26,231 nt of DNA, taken from NCBI GenBank assembly GCA_002394165.1, contig DGTA01000158.1, positions 1-26,231 of the forward strand, read 5' to 3'. The notes beneath the pieces were generated by a model that worked only from the letters and a program-made list of their open reading frames with translations, had not been told where the DNA came from and searched no databases. Of this stretch, positions 13,256 to 21,577 are shown one piece after another. The position numbers were made by a program, and so were the translations under genes. The first letter of the stretch is position 1. Each line of letters starts with the position of its first letter. The stretch is from Lachnospiraceae bacterium UBA4348. Its GTDB lineage: Bacteria; Bacillota; Clostridia; Lachnospirales; Lachnospiraceae.

Positions 13256-15448
13256 ATGAGCGCATTATCCGGTTTTCTTGTCTCAAAAAGACGTCTCCTG
13301 GCGGTGGTCACCCTGATCATCACCCTTGTTTTTTCAGCCCTGATTCCGAAGGTCAACATCATCACCGATCTGACCCGTTTCCTGTCCGACTCCTCCTCCA
13401 TGAAGCAGGGATACGACATCCTCGATTCCGAATTCCCGGACCTGGTCTCGCTCTCTTCGAATACCATCCGCGTCATGTTTACCGATGTCCCGGAGGAGGA
13501 AAAAGAGATGCTCCGCCAAAAACTGGCCGGAATCGAATATGTCGACTCCGTCTCCTTCACCGCAGGGGATGTCCACTGTGACCGGGACGGCTATTCACTT
13601 TATACCCTGAATTTCTCCTATGCATACAAATCCCCCGAGGCGAAATCCATCGAGAGCACGCTCAGGGATGAATTTTCCGGAATCTACCGGATGCTCTATA
13701 CCGTCGATGATACGAACGGGGGCTCACTGCCTTCCTGGATCGTCGCCGCCGCCCTGGCACTCATCCTCTTCATCCTGCTTCTGATGAGCCGGTCCTGGAT
13801 TGAACCGTTCCTCTTCCTTCTCTCGGTCGGCGCGGCCGTCGGGATCAACACCGGCCTCAGCGTCCTGACAGAGGGCGTTGCGGCCACCACCTGGACGATG
13901 GCCGCCCTCATGCAGCTTGTCCTTTCCATAGACTATTCCGTCATGCTGATGAGCCGCTATCACCAGGAGAGGGATTCTCACGAGACGGGCGAAGAGACCA
14001 TGAAGGCCGCCATCGCCGGTTCCTTCCCTTCCATCGCAGCCAGCTCCTTTACGACCGTCGTCGGCCTTCTCGCGCTCCTGTTCATGAGCATCAGGATCGG
14101 CGCCGATATGGGCATCGTCCTGGCAAGAGGCGTGCTGGTGAGCATGATCTGCATCTTCACCCTGCTGCCTGCCATGATCATCGCCCTCGATAAAGTGATC
14201 GCGAAGACCGCCAAAAAGAGCCTTCCCATTCCCCTTGCTTTCATGGGGAAGATCGAAGACAAGGGCCGTTACGTTATCCTCCTGCTGTTCATCATCTTTT
14301 TCGCTGTCACCGCGAAGATGCGGGAAAGCGCTTCGTTTGCTTTCACTATGACCGATTATTCGCCGATCGACGATATCTTTAAGAACCTCAACACCACACT
14401 GGTCGTGTATGAGACAGCGGATGAGGAAAAAGCAGCCGGCGCTGTGGAGGAGATCCAGGCCCTGCCCGAAACCGACCGGGCGCTCGCCTGGTCAAACACC
14501 CTCGGAAAGAGCTTCACCGCCTCCGAGCTGAAAGAAATGATCACCGTGATGGCGCCGGACATCTCCGTTCCCGGGGCTGCCATCGACCTGCTCTACGCCA
14601 GGGCCAAGGCTTCCTCGGGCGCCTCTCTCCTTAATGCGGACTTTTCCATGACCTTCAGGGAAATGCTTGACCAGGTCATGTCCCTGAAGGACACCGGGCT
14701 GTTCAGTACACTCGAAGCGCTGGGCGTCTCCCCGGATGCCTTTGAGATGCTCGACCAGGCGCCGGCGGCTCTGGAAGAATATGAGCACATGCTCCACGGT
14801 GAAAAACACAGCCTGATCGCCATAACGACGTACCTTCCCGCCGAATCCGACGAGACCTTTGCCTACATCGACGCGGTGGACGAAGCCATGAAAAAAGCCG
14901 GCGCGGGCGAATATCACCTGGTCGGCAACAGTGTCATGGCCTGGGAGATGTCAAAGATCTTCAGGAAGGAGCTCAATACTGTCACGCTGATCACGGCGCT
15001 GGCGATCTTCCTCGTGGTGCTCTTCACATTCCGGAGCCTGATCATCCCGGCCGTCCTGGTGCTTCTTATCCAGAGCTCCGTCTTCTTTACGATGATCCTC
15101 GTCCATCTCCAGGGATATGACATTTATTACCTGGCACTGCTTATCGTTCAGAGCATCCTGATGGGAGCGACCATCGATTACGCCATCCTTTTCACCAGCT
15201 TTTACCGCGAACGCCGCGCCGGCGGTGACAGCCGCGCCGCGTCCCTGGCAGCCGCCTATGAAAACAGCAGCGAGACCATCTTCACCTCCGGCCTGATCAT
15301 GATCTTCGTCACTCTGATACTCGGCTATGCCTTCGATACACCGGCCATCGGCCAGATCTGCCTGACGATCTCCAAGGGAGCCACCACCGCGGTCGCCCTG
15401 ATCGTGCTGATCCTGCCGGGCATCCTGGCCGCTCTCGACAGAAAATGA
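13256..15448 (+). CDS. MMPL/RND-family transporter
   Basis: A 730-residue membrane protein of the MMPL (RND superfamily) type, exporting lipids or amphiphiles using the proton gradient. It has the two-fold RND layout. TM1 (about residues 10-30) and a ~130-residue extracytoplasmic domain are followed by a helix bundle with QLVLSIDYSVMLMSRYHQE, whose Asp is in the proton-relay position. A second extracytoplasmic domain (about 370-560) precedes the second bundle, which includes SILMGATIDYAILFTSFYRER, the repeated equivalent motif. The ATG at 13256 has an AAAGG site upstream. It is divergent from tetR, so it is a plausible regulatory target. Its stop codon lies in a hairpin shared with the dtd stop. 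Confidence 0.92.
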   Translation: MSALSGFLVSKRRLLAVVTLIITLVFSALIPKVNIITDLTRFLSDSSSMKQGYDILDSEFPDLVSLSSNTIRVMFTDVPEEEKEMLRQKLAGIEYVDSVSFTAGDVHCDRDGYSLYTLNFSYAYKSPEAKSIESTLRDEFSGIYRMLYTVDDTNGGSLPSWIVAAALALILFILLLMSRSWIEPFLFLLSVGAAVGINTGLSVLTEGVAATTWTMAALMQLVLSIDYSVMLMSRYHQERDSHETGEETMKAAIAGSFPSIAASSFTTVVGLLALLFMSIRIGADMGIVLARGVLVSMICIFTLLPAMIIALDKVIAKTAKKSLPIPLAFMGKIEDKGRYVILLLFIIFFAVTAKMRESASFAFTMTDYSPIDDIFKNLNTTLVVYETADEEKAAGAVEEIQALPETDRALAWSNTLGKSFTASELKEMITVMAPDISVPGAAIDLLYARAKASSGASLLNADFSMTFREMLDQVMSLKDTGLFSTLEALGVSPDAFEMLDQAPAALEEYEHMLHGEKHSLIAITTYLPAESDETFAYIDAVDEAMKKAGAGEYHLVGNSVMAWEMSKIFRKELNTVTLITALAIFLVVLFTFRSLIIPAVLVLLIQSSVFFTMILVHLQGYDIYYLALLIVQSILMGATIDYAILFTSFYRERRAGGDSRAASLAAAYENSSETIFTSGLIMIFVTLILGYAFDTPAIGQICLTISKGATTAVALIVLILPGILAALDRK

Positions 15449-15467
15449 CAGGGGGCTTCCCCTGTCA
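15446..15467. terminator. Perfect 9-bp hairpin spanning both convergent stop codons
   Basis: TGACAGGGG (15446-15454) pairs exactly with CCCCTGTCA (15459-15467) around a GCTT loop. The first three bases are the MMPL stop codon TGA and the last three, read on the minus strand, are the dtd stop codon TGA. There is no T-run, so whether it ends transcription or only slows or protects both messages is open. GACAGGGG is also the start of the repeat seen at 25223. Confidence 0.6.
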
Positions 15468-15920
15468 CATCCCGAACAGCTCTTTCGAGTCAAGTATGAT
15501 CGTAAACGGTCCCTCATTCGTCAGGGACACCTTCATATCCGCTCCGAAGATCCCTTTCTCCACGACCGGAACCTGGGCAGCGCACTGCTTAAGAATATAG
15601 TCGTACATCGCGCTGGCCATATCCGGCGCTCCCGCAAGGGTAAAGCCGGGCCGATTCCCCCTCGTGCAGTCCGCATAAAGGGTGAACTGGGAGACCATCA
15701 GCAGGCTTCCGCCCACCTGGGACAGAGAAAGATTTGTCTTTCCGTTTTCGTCGGGAAAGATCCTTAGTCCCAGCATCTTTTTGATCATCCGGTCAGCCAC
15801 AGCCTCCGTATCCTCTCCGGAAACTCCCACCAGGACCATCATGCCCGGTCCGATCTTTCCGACCACCTCTTCATCAACTGTCACCTGCGCCTGAGAGACG
15901 ACCTGAATCACAAATCTCAT
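15465..15920 (-). CDS. dtd: D-aminoacyl-tRNA deacylase
   Basis: A 151-residue DTD enzyme that hydrolyses D-amino acids from tRNA, a proofreading step. The two active-site signatures are present: SQFTLYADCTRGNRP (about residues 77-91) and NEGPFTI near the C-terminus (the NxGPFT motif carrying the cross-subunit Gly-cisPro-related pocket). The length is normal for the family. The ATG at 15920 has AAGGAGG upstream. It is convergent with the MMPL gene and divergent from bioY. Confidence 0.95.
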   Translation of the reverse strand: MRFVIQVVSQAQVTVDEEVVGKIGPGMMVLVGVSGEDTEAVADRMIKKMLGLRIFPDENGKTNLSLSQVGGSLLMVSQFTLYADCTRGNRPGFTLAGAPDMASAMYDYILKQCAAQVPVVEKGIFGADMKVSLTNEGPFTIILDSKELFGM

Positions 15921-15978
15921 GTCTGAATCCTCCTTCTTACGCTACCTTATCATTTTCGGAAGATCCGCGCAATATCCA

Positions 15979-16012
15979 TATGTTAACCATTTTCATTATT
16001 TTGGTTGACAAT
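15979..16012. promoter_or_regulatory. BirA-type biotin operator of bioY
   Basis: TGTTAACC (15981-15988), 14 bp, GGTTGACA (16003-16010): an inverted repeat with one mismatch, matching the TTGTTAAC-N14-16-GTTAACAA operator of biotin protein ligase/repressor BirA in Firmicutes. The right half contains the -35 box of the bioY promoter, so repressor binding would block polymerase directly. Confidence 0.82.
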
Positions 16013-16033
16013 CGGTTGAAAAGCCGTTACATT
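16005..16033 (+). promoter_or_regulatory. Sigma-A-type promoter of bioY
   Basis: TTGACA (16005-16010), 17-bp spacer, TACATT (16028-16033). Perfect -35 embedded in the BirA operator. The start codon is about 30 bp after the expected transcription start, with AAAGGAG in between. Confidence 0.78.
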
Positions 16034-16069
16034 AATAACTGACCAAAATCACTAAAGGAGATTCGACCT

Positions 16070-16621
16070 ATGACAACAACCAGCTCAGCCTCATTAACCT
16101 CCCGCGATATCACCCGGATCGGCCTGGCCGCCGCCCTGATCGCGGTCCTCGCCCAGATCAGCATTCCCATGCCGGCGGGCGTTCCGATGACTCTGCAGAC
16201 CTTTGTCATCCCGCTCGTGGGGATCATTCTGGGATCAAAAAAAGGAACCATCGCCGCCGTGATCTATGTACTGCTGGGCGCAGTCGGTCTCCCGATCTTT
16301 GCGGGATTTACGGGCGGCCTGGGGATCGTGCTGGGAATGACAGGCGGATTTATCGTATCCTTCCCGATCATGGCCTTCCTGGCCGGACTCGGAACTGAGG
16401 CAGGCGGAAGTGTCAGACTGTACGCCGGACTGATCGCCGGCGCGATCCTCAATTATATCATCGGCACCTGCTGGTTCGTCGTCGCGGCGCACAGCACCTT
16501 TGCCGCCGCTTTCACCGCATGCGTGCTCCCGTTTATCCCCACAGCCGTCATCAAGATCATCCTCGCGGGGATCATCGGCAAAAAGGTGAGGGACCTGCTG
16601 AGCAGGGCAGGGGTGATATAA
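16070..16621 (+). CDS. bioY: Biotin transporter substrate-binding component BioY
   Basis: A 183-residue integral membrane S-component of the energy-coupling-factor biotin uptake system. It has about six hydrophobic helices and the family marks SIPMPAGVPMTLQTFVIPLVG, YVLLGAVGLPIFAGFTGGLG and TGGFIVSFP. No ATPase or T-component lies next to it, so it probably uses a shared ECF module. The ATG at 16070 is preceded by AAAGGAG. The upstream BirA operator indicates repression when biotin is plentiful. A terminator follows at 16641. Confidence 0.95.
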   Translation: MTTTSSASLTSRDITRIGLAAALIAVLAQISIPMPAGVPMTLQTFVIPLVGIILGSKKGTIAAVIYVLLGAVGLPIFAGFTGGLGIVLGMTGGFIVSFPIMAFLAGLGTEAGGSVRLYAGLIAGAILNYIIGTCWFVVAAHSTFAAAFTACVLPFIPTAVIKIILAGIIGKKVRDLLSRAGVI

Positions 16622-16640
16622 TATATATACAGCCACGAAA

Positions 16641-16675
16641 AAAGAGGCAATGCCATACAACGGCAGTGCCTCTTT
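16641..16675. terminator. Intrinsic terminator, usable in both directions
   Basis: AAAGAGGCAATGCC pairs with GGCAGTGCCTCTTT (one mismatch) around a 7-nt loop, followed by TATTTTTT on the plus strand and TTTTTT on the minus strand. It ends bioY and, from the other side, the operon that finishes with rubrerythrin. Confidence 0.85.
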
Positions 16676-16687
16676 ATTTTTTGGGGG

Positions 16688-16715
16688 TGAGTCAAAAGAT
16701 ACGTCCCCTGACTCA
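16688..16715. repeat. Short palindromic REP-like repeat (TGAGTCA...TGACTCA)
   Basis: TGAGTCA (16688-16694) and TGACTCA (16709-16715) are exact inverted copies around AAAGATACGTCCCC. Read on the minus strand the core is GTCAGGGGACGTATCTTTTG, close in form to the GACAGGGGACGGTTCTGT repeat at 25223. It lies alone between the terminator and the rubrerythrin stop. Confidence 0.55.
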
Positions 16716-16754
16716 CTTCCCTTTGAAGGATCAACTGATCACAGATGCCTCAGA

Positions 16755-17300
16755 TCAGCCGAAGTATCTGTCCAGCAGGCCCTTGAATGCCTTGCCGTGT
16801 CTAGCTTCGTCCTTAGCCATCTCATGAACGGTGTCATGGATCGCGTCCAGGCCGGCGGCTTTGGCACGCATCGCCAGATCGAGCTTGCCGGCGGTAGCGC
16901 CGCACTCGGCATCCACTCTCATCTCCAGGTTCTTCTTGGTGCTGGGGGTGACCACCTCGCCCAGGATCTCAGCAAACTTCGCCGCATGCTCAGCCTCTTC
17001 GTAAGCGGCTTTCTCCCAGTACAGCCCGATCTCCGGATAACCCTCGCGGAAAGCCACGCGGGACATTGCCAGATACATGCCGACCTCGGAGCACTCTCCG
17101 TTAAAATTTGACCGAAGGTCTTTGATGATATCCTCGGAAACCCCATCAATGATGCCTACTTCATGCTCGCAGGCCCAGGTCATGCCGCCTTCTTCCACCT
17201 TGTCAAATTTCTCTGCCGGTGCCTTGCACTGCGGACATGCCTCGGGAGGCGTATCTCCCTCGTGCACATAACCGCAGATCCTGCATACCCATTTAGCCAT
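16755..17300 (-). CDS. Reverse rubrerythrin (rubredoxin domain first)
   Basis: A 181-residue peroxide- and oxygen-detoxifying di-iron protein of strict anaerobes, which reduces H2O2 (and O2) to water using NADH through redox partners. The domain order is reversed compared with classical rubrerythrin. The rubredoxin-type FeS4 site comes first (CRICGYVHEGDTPPEACPQC, residues ~6-25), followed by a four-helix ferritin-like domain. Di-iron ligands lie in NGECSEVGMY, EKAAYEEAEHAAKFAE, DAECGATAGK and AKDEARHGKAF. The ATG at 17300 has a strong AGGAGG at 17309-17314. It is the last gene of a minus-strand series ending at the terminator at 16641. Confidence 0.93.
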   Translation of the reverse strand: MAKWVCRICGYVHEGDTPPEACPQCKAPAEKFDKVEEGGMTWACEHEVGIIDGVSEDIIKDLRSNFNGECSEVGMYLAMSRVAFREGYPEIGLYWEKAAYEEAEHAAKFAEILGEVVTPSTKKNLEMRVDAECGATAGKLDLAMRAKAAGLDAIHDTVHEMAKDEARHGKAFKGLLDRYFG

Positions 17301-17344
17301 TTCATTATCCTCCTTTATTAATAAAAACGGTTTTTAGTTCTTTG

Positions 17345-17596
17345 TCAGCCCTTCAGTCCTCTGGACTGGCGGTCCATGTCCTCGACCACGATGTCATAGA
17401 TCTCTCCCAGGCTCCTGCCGTATTCCAGGATCTTCCAGGGCTCGTTGGTGTGGAAATGGATCTTGATCAGTTCCTCATCGCCCACAGCCAGCAGGCAGTC
17501 GCCGTCAAAATGCTCCGTTATATAATCGTTAATCTCGTCCTCGTCAAGGTTTTCGCCCTCGATCAGAAGCTGTGTGTCATATCGGTAATCCAGCAT
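17345..17596 (-). CDS. Small FakA/DAK C-terminal-domain-like protein
   Basis: An 83-residue stand-alone protein resembling the C-terminal domain of FakA/YloV and dihydroxyacetone-kinase-related proteins. YDTQLLIEGENL is followed by GDCLLAVGDEELIKIHFHTNEPWKILEY and GEIYDIVVEDM, the VHTxxPGxxLEYxxxxGEL-like segment. In FakA this region contacts the fatty-acid carrier FakB; no kinase domain is present here. The ATG at 17596 has AAGGAG at ideal spacing. A longer form from 17617 would overlap the decarboxylase by 4 bp but lacks such a site. It lies between the decarboxylase and rubrerythrin in the same direction. Its role alone is unknown. Confidence 0.7.
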   Translation of the reverse strand: MLDYRYDTQLLIEGENLDEDEINDYITEHFDGDCLLAVGDEELIKIHFHTNEPWKILEYGRSLGEIYDIVVEDMDRQSRGLKG

Positions 17597-17613
17597 GATA
17601 CTCTCCTTTTCGG

Positions 17614-19056
17614 TCATTTCAATACTCTGATCCGCATCCCGCGCTCATCCTCCATGCCGCGCAGATGGAATCCTTTCTTTTGAAGATCCTCAAGAAATAT
17701 GACTGTGGCCGGATCGATCCGCTCTCCCGGTGCGAGAAACGGTATTCCGGGCGGATACAGGAAGACAAATTCGCCGCTGACCAGGCCGGCACTTTCGGCA
17801 AGCGCTGTCACCGTCGTTTCCCGCTGCCAGGCCTCCCACAGCGGCATCACCGGATGCACGGGAGGCGCGCTGTCAAAACATGCCTTCCCATCCGGAGCTT
17901 CGGCTGCCTTCTGCGCACCCATCCCCTCCGGATCCATCACTTCACGGTCGATGGTCAGCAGCGCACCGGCCAGTCTCTCAAAGATCCGCCGCTCATCCGC
18001 TGCGCTCATAATGGCAAGCGCATAGGAGGGCGCTGCCATTTCACATTCCATATGGAACCTCTCCCTGAGAATATCACAAATCTGTTCTCCTGACAATCCA
18101 CTGCTCCCGGCCCCGATCACGATCCGGGACGGGTCATCCGTATGGACGATCTCCAGCCTCTTAAGACCCGCGCACTGCCGGCGCAGCCAGAGAGCGTTCC
18201 GGGCAAGTTCCTCAAAAAAGGCTTCGCCTTGTTCCCGGATCAGCCGGATGCACTCGTCCATCGAAGCCATCAGGACATAGCTCGGACTGCTGGTCTGGTA
18301 GATATCCAGATATCTTCTTATTCTTCCGGCGCTGACCAGACTGCCGTTTAAGTGCAGAAGCGCGCACTGGGTAAGCGCCGGCAGCGTCTTGTGAAGGCTC
18401 TGCACCACAATGTCCGCCCCCTGCGATACCGCACTTTCCGGAAACGCCGGATGAAAACCGAAATGAGCCCCGTGCGCCTCGTCAACGATCAGCGGGATCC
18501 CCTTCTCATGAACGATCTTCGCCACCGCGGCAATATCGGAGACGACTCCGTCGTAGGTCGGAGAGGTGATGCACACCGCCCCGATATCATCATATTTTTC
18601 CAGAGCCGCGGCCACCGTGGCCGGATCGACCGCCCCCGTGATCATCGTTCCGCCGGGAGCACAGATCATCTCAGGCATAAGGTATGCCGTATCGAGCCGC
18701 TCCAGGACCGCCGCGTGCCAGACGCTCCGGTGGCAGTTCCTGGCCATCAGCAGCCTCCGGCCTTTTGACTGCGGCCCAAAGCAGGTGCTCACTGCGGTGA
18801 GGATGCCGCCCGTAGAGCCGTTCACCAGGAAGAAGGTCTGTCCGGCTCCCCGAAGATCAGCCGCTCTTTCCTGGGCTTCCCTGAGGATCCCCTCGGGGTG
18901 ATGCAGGTCATCGAGCCCTTCCGCCTCGGTCATATCGATCTTAAAGACATCCCCCAGTGTTCCGGGCTTTCGTTTATGTCCCGGCATATGCAGCGGATAA
19001 GGTCCCTTTTCGCTGTGCTGCAGCAGTACATCAAGCAGTCTTCGTTCATCCTTCAT
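17614..19056 (-). CDS. Orn/Lys/Arg-type PLP decarboxylase
   Basis: A 480-residue fold-type I PLP enzyme of the short (SpeA/YaaO-like) decarboxylase group. It would remove CO2 from lysine, arginine or ornithine to give a polyamine precursor. Motifs are YPLHMPGHKRKPG near the N-terminus, LVNGSTGGILTAVST (cofactor phosphate), VDEAHGAHFGFHP (Asp for the pyridine N), SLHKTLPALTQ with the Schiff-base Lys, and a C-terminal domain with YPPGIPFLAPGERI. The frame opens at 19095, but ATG 19056 has AGGA five bases upstream, starts 11 bp after the preceding stop and matches the family's usual beginning. Substrate specificity is not readable. Confidence 0.9.
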   Translation of the reverse strand: MKDERRLLDVLLQHSEKGPYPLHMPGHKRKPGTLGDVFKIDMTEAEGLDDLHHPEGILREAQERAADLRGAGQTFFLVNGSTGGILTAVSTCFGPQSKGRRLLMARNCHRSVWHAAVLERLDTAYLMPEMICAPGGTMITGAVDPATVAAALEKYDDIGAVCITSPTYDGVVSDIAAVAKIVHEKGIPLIVDEAHGAHFGFHPAFPESAVSQGADIVVQSLHKTLPALTQCALLHLNGSLVSAGRIRRYLDIYQTSSPSYVLMASMDECIRLIREQGEAFFEELARNALWLRRQCAGLKRLEIVHTDDPSRIVIGAGSSGLSGEQICDILRERFHMECEMAAPSYALAIMSAADERRIFERLAGALLTIDREVMDPEGMGAQKAAEAPDGKACFDSAPPVHPVMPLWEAWQRETTVTALAESAGLVSGEFVFLYPPGIPFLAPGERIDPATVIFLEDLQKKGFHLRGMEDERGMRIRVLK

Positions 19057-19066
19057 TGTTTTCCTG

Positions 19067-21100
19067 TCAGGATTTTGCTTCCGATTCATTTTCACTCTCT
19101 GTCTCAGCCGCCTGCCGGGTTTTCTCCGCCTCAGTCTGCGGCTCCCCAGCCGTTTTCTCAGCTTCCTCTTTGGCTTTTTTCTCCGCCTCTTCCCGGGCTT
19201 TCTTTTCCGACTCTTCCTGAGCCTTTTTCTCTGACTCTTCCTGAGCCTTTCTCTCTGACTCGGCCTGCGCCTTTTTCTCCGCTTCCAGCACTGCCTTTAC
19301 GGAGTGGCTGATCCCGAGCGCCTCCTCAAAGATCGGCCAGACATCATCCGTCTCCTGCGTCAGCATCCAGGCCGCTGCGCCGCCCAGATCGTACTGCGCC
19401 GCCAGGTTTGCCTTGAGCCCGATCGACCGGGCATCCTCCAGCCACAGCTGGCACAGGGCGCCTTCTTCATTCTCCCAGGCGATATAATTCTGTTGGTTCT
19501 CGTTATCCCAGTCGGGCGTCAGCTGATACTCTTCAAGGTACCGCTGAGCACGGGCCATGCTGATCTCCTCACTGGTCACCGACCCGTCCGGATAGGTGTA
19601 CCAGAGCCGGTTGAAGAAGGGGATGCCGCTGATGATCTTCCTGGCCGGAACGCTCTCAAGCGTTCCCGTGATCCCGTTCTCCTCGAAGGACAGCGACGCG
19701 CTGGTTCCGATCTCGGAGCCGTAGTAATGCTCATCATATCCCATGATGATGACATAATCAGCGAAGGCCCCCAGCTCGGCCCGGTCAAAATACTGATTGA
19801 AGGGCATCGGCACGGGGATATCCACCGACAGGATAAGATCGTTCTTCCGGCAGGCCACAGACAGCTCGCGCACGAACTGCACGTAGTCATAGCCCATATC
19901 GTAAGAAATATATTCCAGGTCAAGATTGAGCCCGTCAACGCCCGCTTCCAGGCATGCGCCGACCAGATTGCTCACCAGCGTTTTCCTCACCTGGGTGGAG
20001 GCGAGAATAATGGAGGAGGTCGTCGCGTCACTGAAATTATCCACCAGCGCCCACACCTGCAGGCCGGTTCTGTGCGCCTTCTCCACATATTCAGCATCCG
20101 CGATGCTCGTCACATTCCCCTCGTTGTCCGCAAGCCGCAGCCAGGTCGGCGAGATCACATTCACCCCGCTCATATCCTGCACAGCCTCCTCGAAGGACGC
20201 ATTTTCCGAGGCGTGAGTGATCATGTGCCACACCAGGCCGACTTTTTCGTCCAGGCACTGGTCGGGAATGACGATCGGCTCATACTCCCTGGTGAGCTCC
20301 CGCTCCTGTTCTTTTTCCAGGTCCTTACTGCGAACATACCCGATAAAACCGTCCTCGGTCACGGCCTTCTGCCAGCCTTCCCCTGCCTCTTCGTCCAGGA
20401 TCCGCAGCATGCTGCCCTTTTCCAGGTCCGTCACGATCGGCTGCTTGATGGACGGCCCGAGCCGCATCACGCAGCCCTTTTTCACATCCGCGGCAAGGAT
20501 GCTTCCCCACTGATAATTGATCATCACATGGAAAGCCTCTGCAGAGCAGGTGAACTCCATGTTCACATACGGCTGCAGGAAATCCGTGTCAAAATAAAGA
20601 CGACCCTCATGCATCACCACAACGGGATGGCTTGCCGTCAGTTCAGCTCCTCCGGCCCGGTAAGTCCTGCTTCCGAGCGGGATCTCCCAGGTGTCATCCG
20701 CCGTGGTAAAAAGCATCATCTTATTAGTCTCATCCCAGTAAAACCGGGAGTAGAAATCCTTCCGCATCACCTCGTAATCGAGATAGAGCGTGTCGTTGAG
20801 CCAGAGCGCCCTGCGGCTGAGAGCGTGATCCTGCAGGATGACGGCCATCTCACCGTCCTGAAGCAGGGACTCATCCGCCTCCTCCGGCTCGATCCCCTGC
20901 TGCGCGGCCAGCTCCGCCTCGGAAGCGATCGTCTGCTTCATCAGGTCCGTATAATACTCCCGAATATCGACCCGCTTTGTGGAAGGGGCATATTTTCTAT
21001 ATAAAAGGACAGACAAAAGGGTGACAAGGATCAGCGCAAGCGCTGCTCCGAACAGTGTCCAGCCCCGTCTTAACTTTTTCCTTCTTTCTTCTACCTTCAA
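19067..21100 (-). CDS. Membrane-anchored GH18-family glycosidase with SH3 domain and charged tail
   Basis: A 677-residue surface protein. A single N-terminal membrane anchor (residues ~14-35) is followed by a copper-amine-oxidase-N-like region (~85-195) and an SH3b-like domain (~200-262). The GH18 barrel (~285-600) has its catalytic motif at DGLNLDLE, with D394 and E396 as acid/assisting residues, related to YaaH/SleL-type N-acetylglucosaminidases that act on peptidoglycan. The last ~75 residues are Lys/Glu/Ala repeats (KKAQEESE heptads) predicted to be helical or coiled. The only start consistent with the anchor is TTG at 21100, with GGTGA six bases before it. The decarboxylase follows 10 bp after its stop. 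Confidence 0.85.
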   Translation of the reverse strand: MKVEERRKKLRRGWTLFGAALALILVTLLSVLLYRKYAPSTKRVDIREYYTDLMKQTIASEAELAAQQGIEPEEADESLLQDGEMAVILQDHALSRRALWLNDTLYLDYEVMRKDFYSRFYWDETNKMMLFTTADDTWEIPLGSRTYRAGGAELTASHPVVVMHEGRLYFDTDFLQPYVNMEFTCSAEAFHVMINYQWGSILAADVKKGCVMRLGPSIKQPIVTDLEKGSMLRILDEEAGEGWQKAVTEDGFIGYVRSKDLEKEQERELTREYEPIVIPDQCLDEKVGLVWHMITHASENASFEEAVQDMSGVNVISPTWLRLADNEGNVTSIADAEYVEKAHRTGLQVWALVDNFSDATTSSIILASTQVRKTLVSNLVGACLEAGVDGLNLDLEYISYDMGYDYVQFVRELSVACRKNDLILSVDIPVPMPFNQYFDRAELGAFADYVIIMGYDEHYYGSEIGTSASLSFEENGITGTLESVPARKIISGIPFFNRLWYTYPDGSVTSEEISMARAQRYLEEYQLTPDWDNENQQNYIAWENEEGALCQLWLEDARSIGLKANLAAQYDLGGAAAWMLTQETDDVWPIFEEALGISHSVKAVLEAEKKAQAESERKAQEESEKKAQEESEKKAREEAEKKAKEEAEKTAGEPQTEAEKTRQAAETESENESEAKS

Positions 21101-21188
21101 GATAATTCACCATCCATTTTAGTCTGCTTACCTCAGTATATATGAAGACCGGTAAATCCACCAGTCGAAAAAGTGTAAGGAATTATTA

Positions 21189-21228
21189 AAGCCGGCCCGG
21201 AAGGCCGCAAAAGCCCCCATGCCGGCTT
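21189..21228 (-). terminator. Hairpin downstream of the small Cys-containing ORF
   Basis: AAGCCGGC (21189-21196) pairs exactly with GCCGGCTT (21221-21228), with a smaller inner GGCCG/GCC element. Read on the minus strand it is followed by TAATAATTCC, a weak T-tract. It is placed to end transcription of the ORF at 21332-21577 before the GH18 gene. Confidence 0.5.
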
Positions 21229-21331
21229 GGCGCCTTTAGCAGCATTGTGGGGAAGTCTGCCGCCTGAGGCTGTCATTCCATATTTACAGGTTCCTTGGCA
21301 TTCAGCTCAGAAGAAGTGCTTCCTTCAAAAA

Positions 21332-21577
21332 TCATCTTCTCCTGATCCTGATAAAGTTGATCTCACAGATCCGATGTTCACTGTTTTCCATGATATCACG
21401 CATATACAGCCGGTCATCTCTCAGACACGCATTCGCGATCCTCTCGGGCCGGCTCGGTCTCCCCTCCAGGCAGATCCTGCAGCCGCAGCGGATATAGGAA
21501 TACAGTTCGCGCAGCAGAGCTTGTTCCTGAGGTGAGCGCTCGATCGGCGCCACCCTCTCTTCCCATTCTGTACGCAT
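21332..21577 (-). CDS. Small hypothetical protein with CGCRIC motif
   Basis: An 81-residue protein that I do not recognise. It is rich in Arg and Glu with four Cys, notably YIRCGCRICLEGRPSRP and ERIANACLRDD. The C-x-C-x2-C spacing could bind a metal, but this is only a pattern. Codon choice (ATC, CTG, CGG, GAG endings) matches neighbouring real genes, and GGGGGT lies about nine bases before the ATG at 21577. A strong minus-strand promoter at 21977-22005 would transcribe it after a ~390-nt leader. No convincing family assignment; could be spurious. Confidence 0.5.
   Translation of the reverse strand: MRTEWEERVAPIERSPQEQALLRELYSYIRCGCRICLEGRPSRPERIANACLRDDRLYMRDIMENSEHRICEINFIRIRRR

Noticed and set aside
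15921..16069. Riboswitch upstream of bioY
   Set aside because: The region is explained by an inverted repeat of BirA type overlapping the promoter; no aptamer-like conserved segments are seen.
19304..21004. 566-codon plus-strand frame opposite the GH18 gene
   Set aside because: Shadow of the minus-strand gene in GC-rich DNA; the minus-strand product has a membrane anchor, SH3 and a GH18 catalytic motif.
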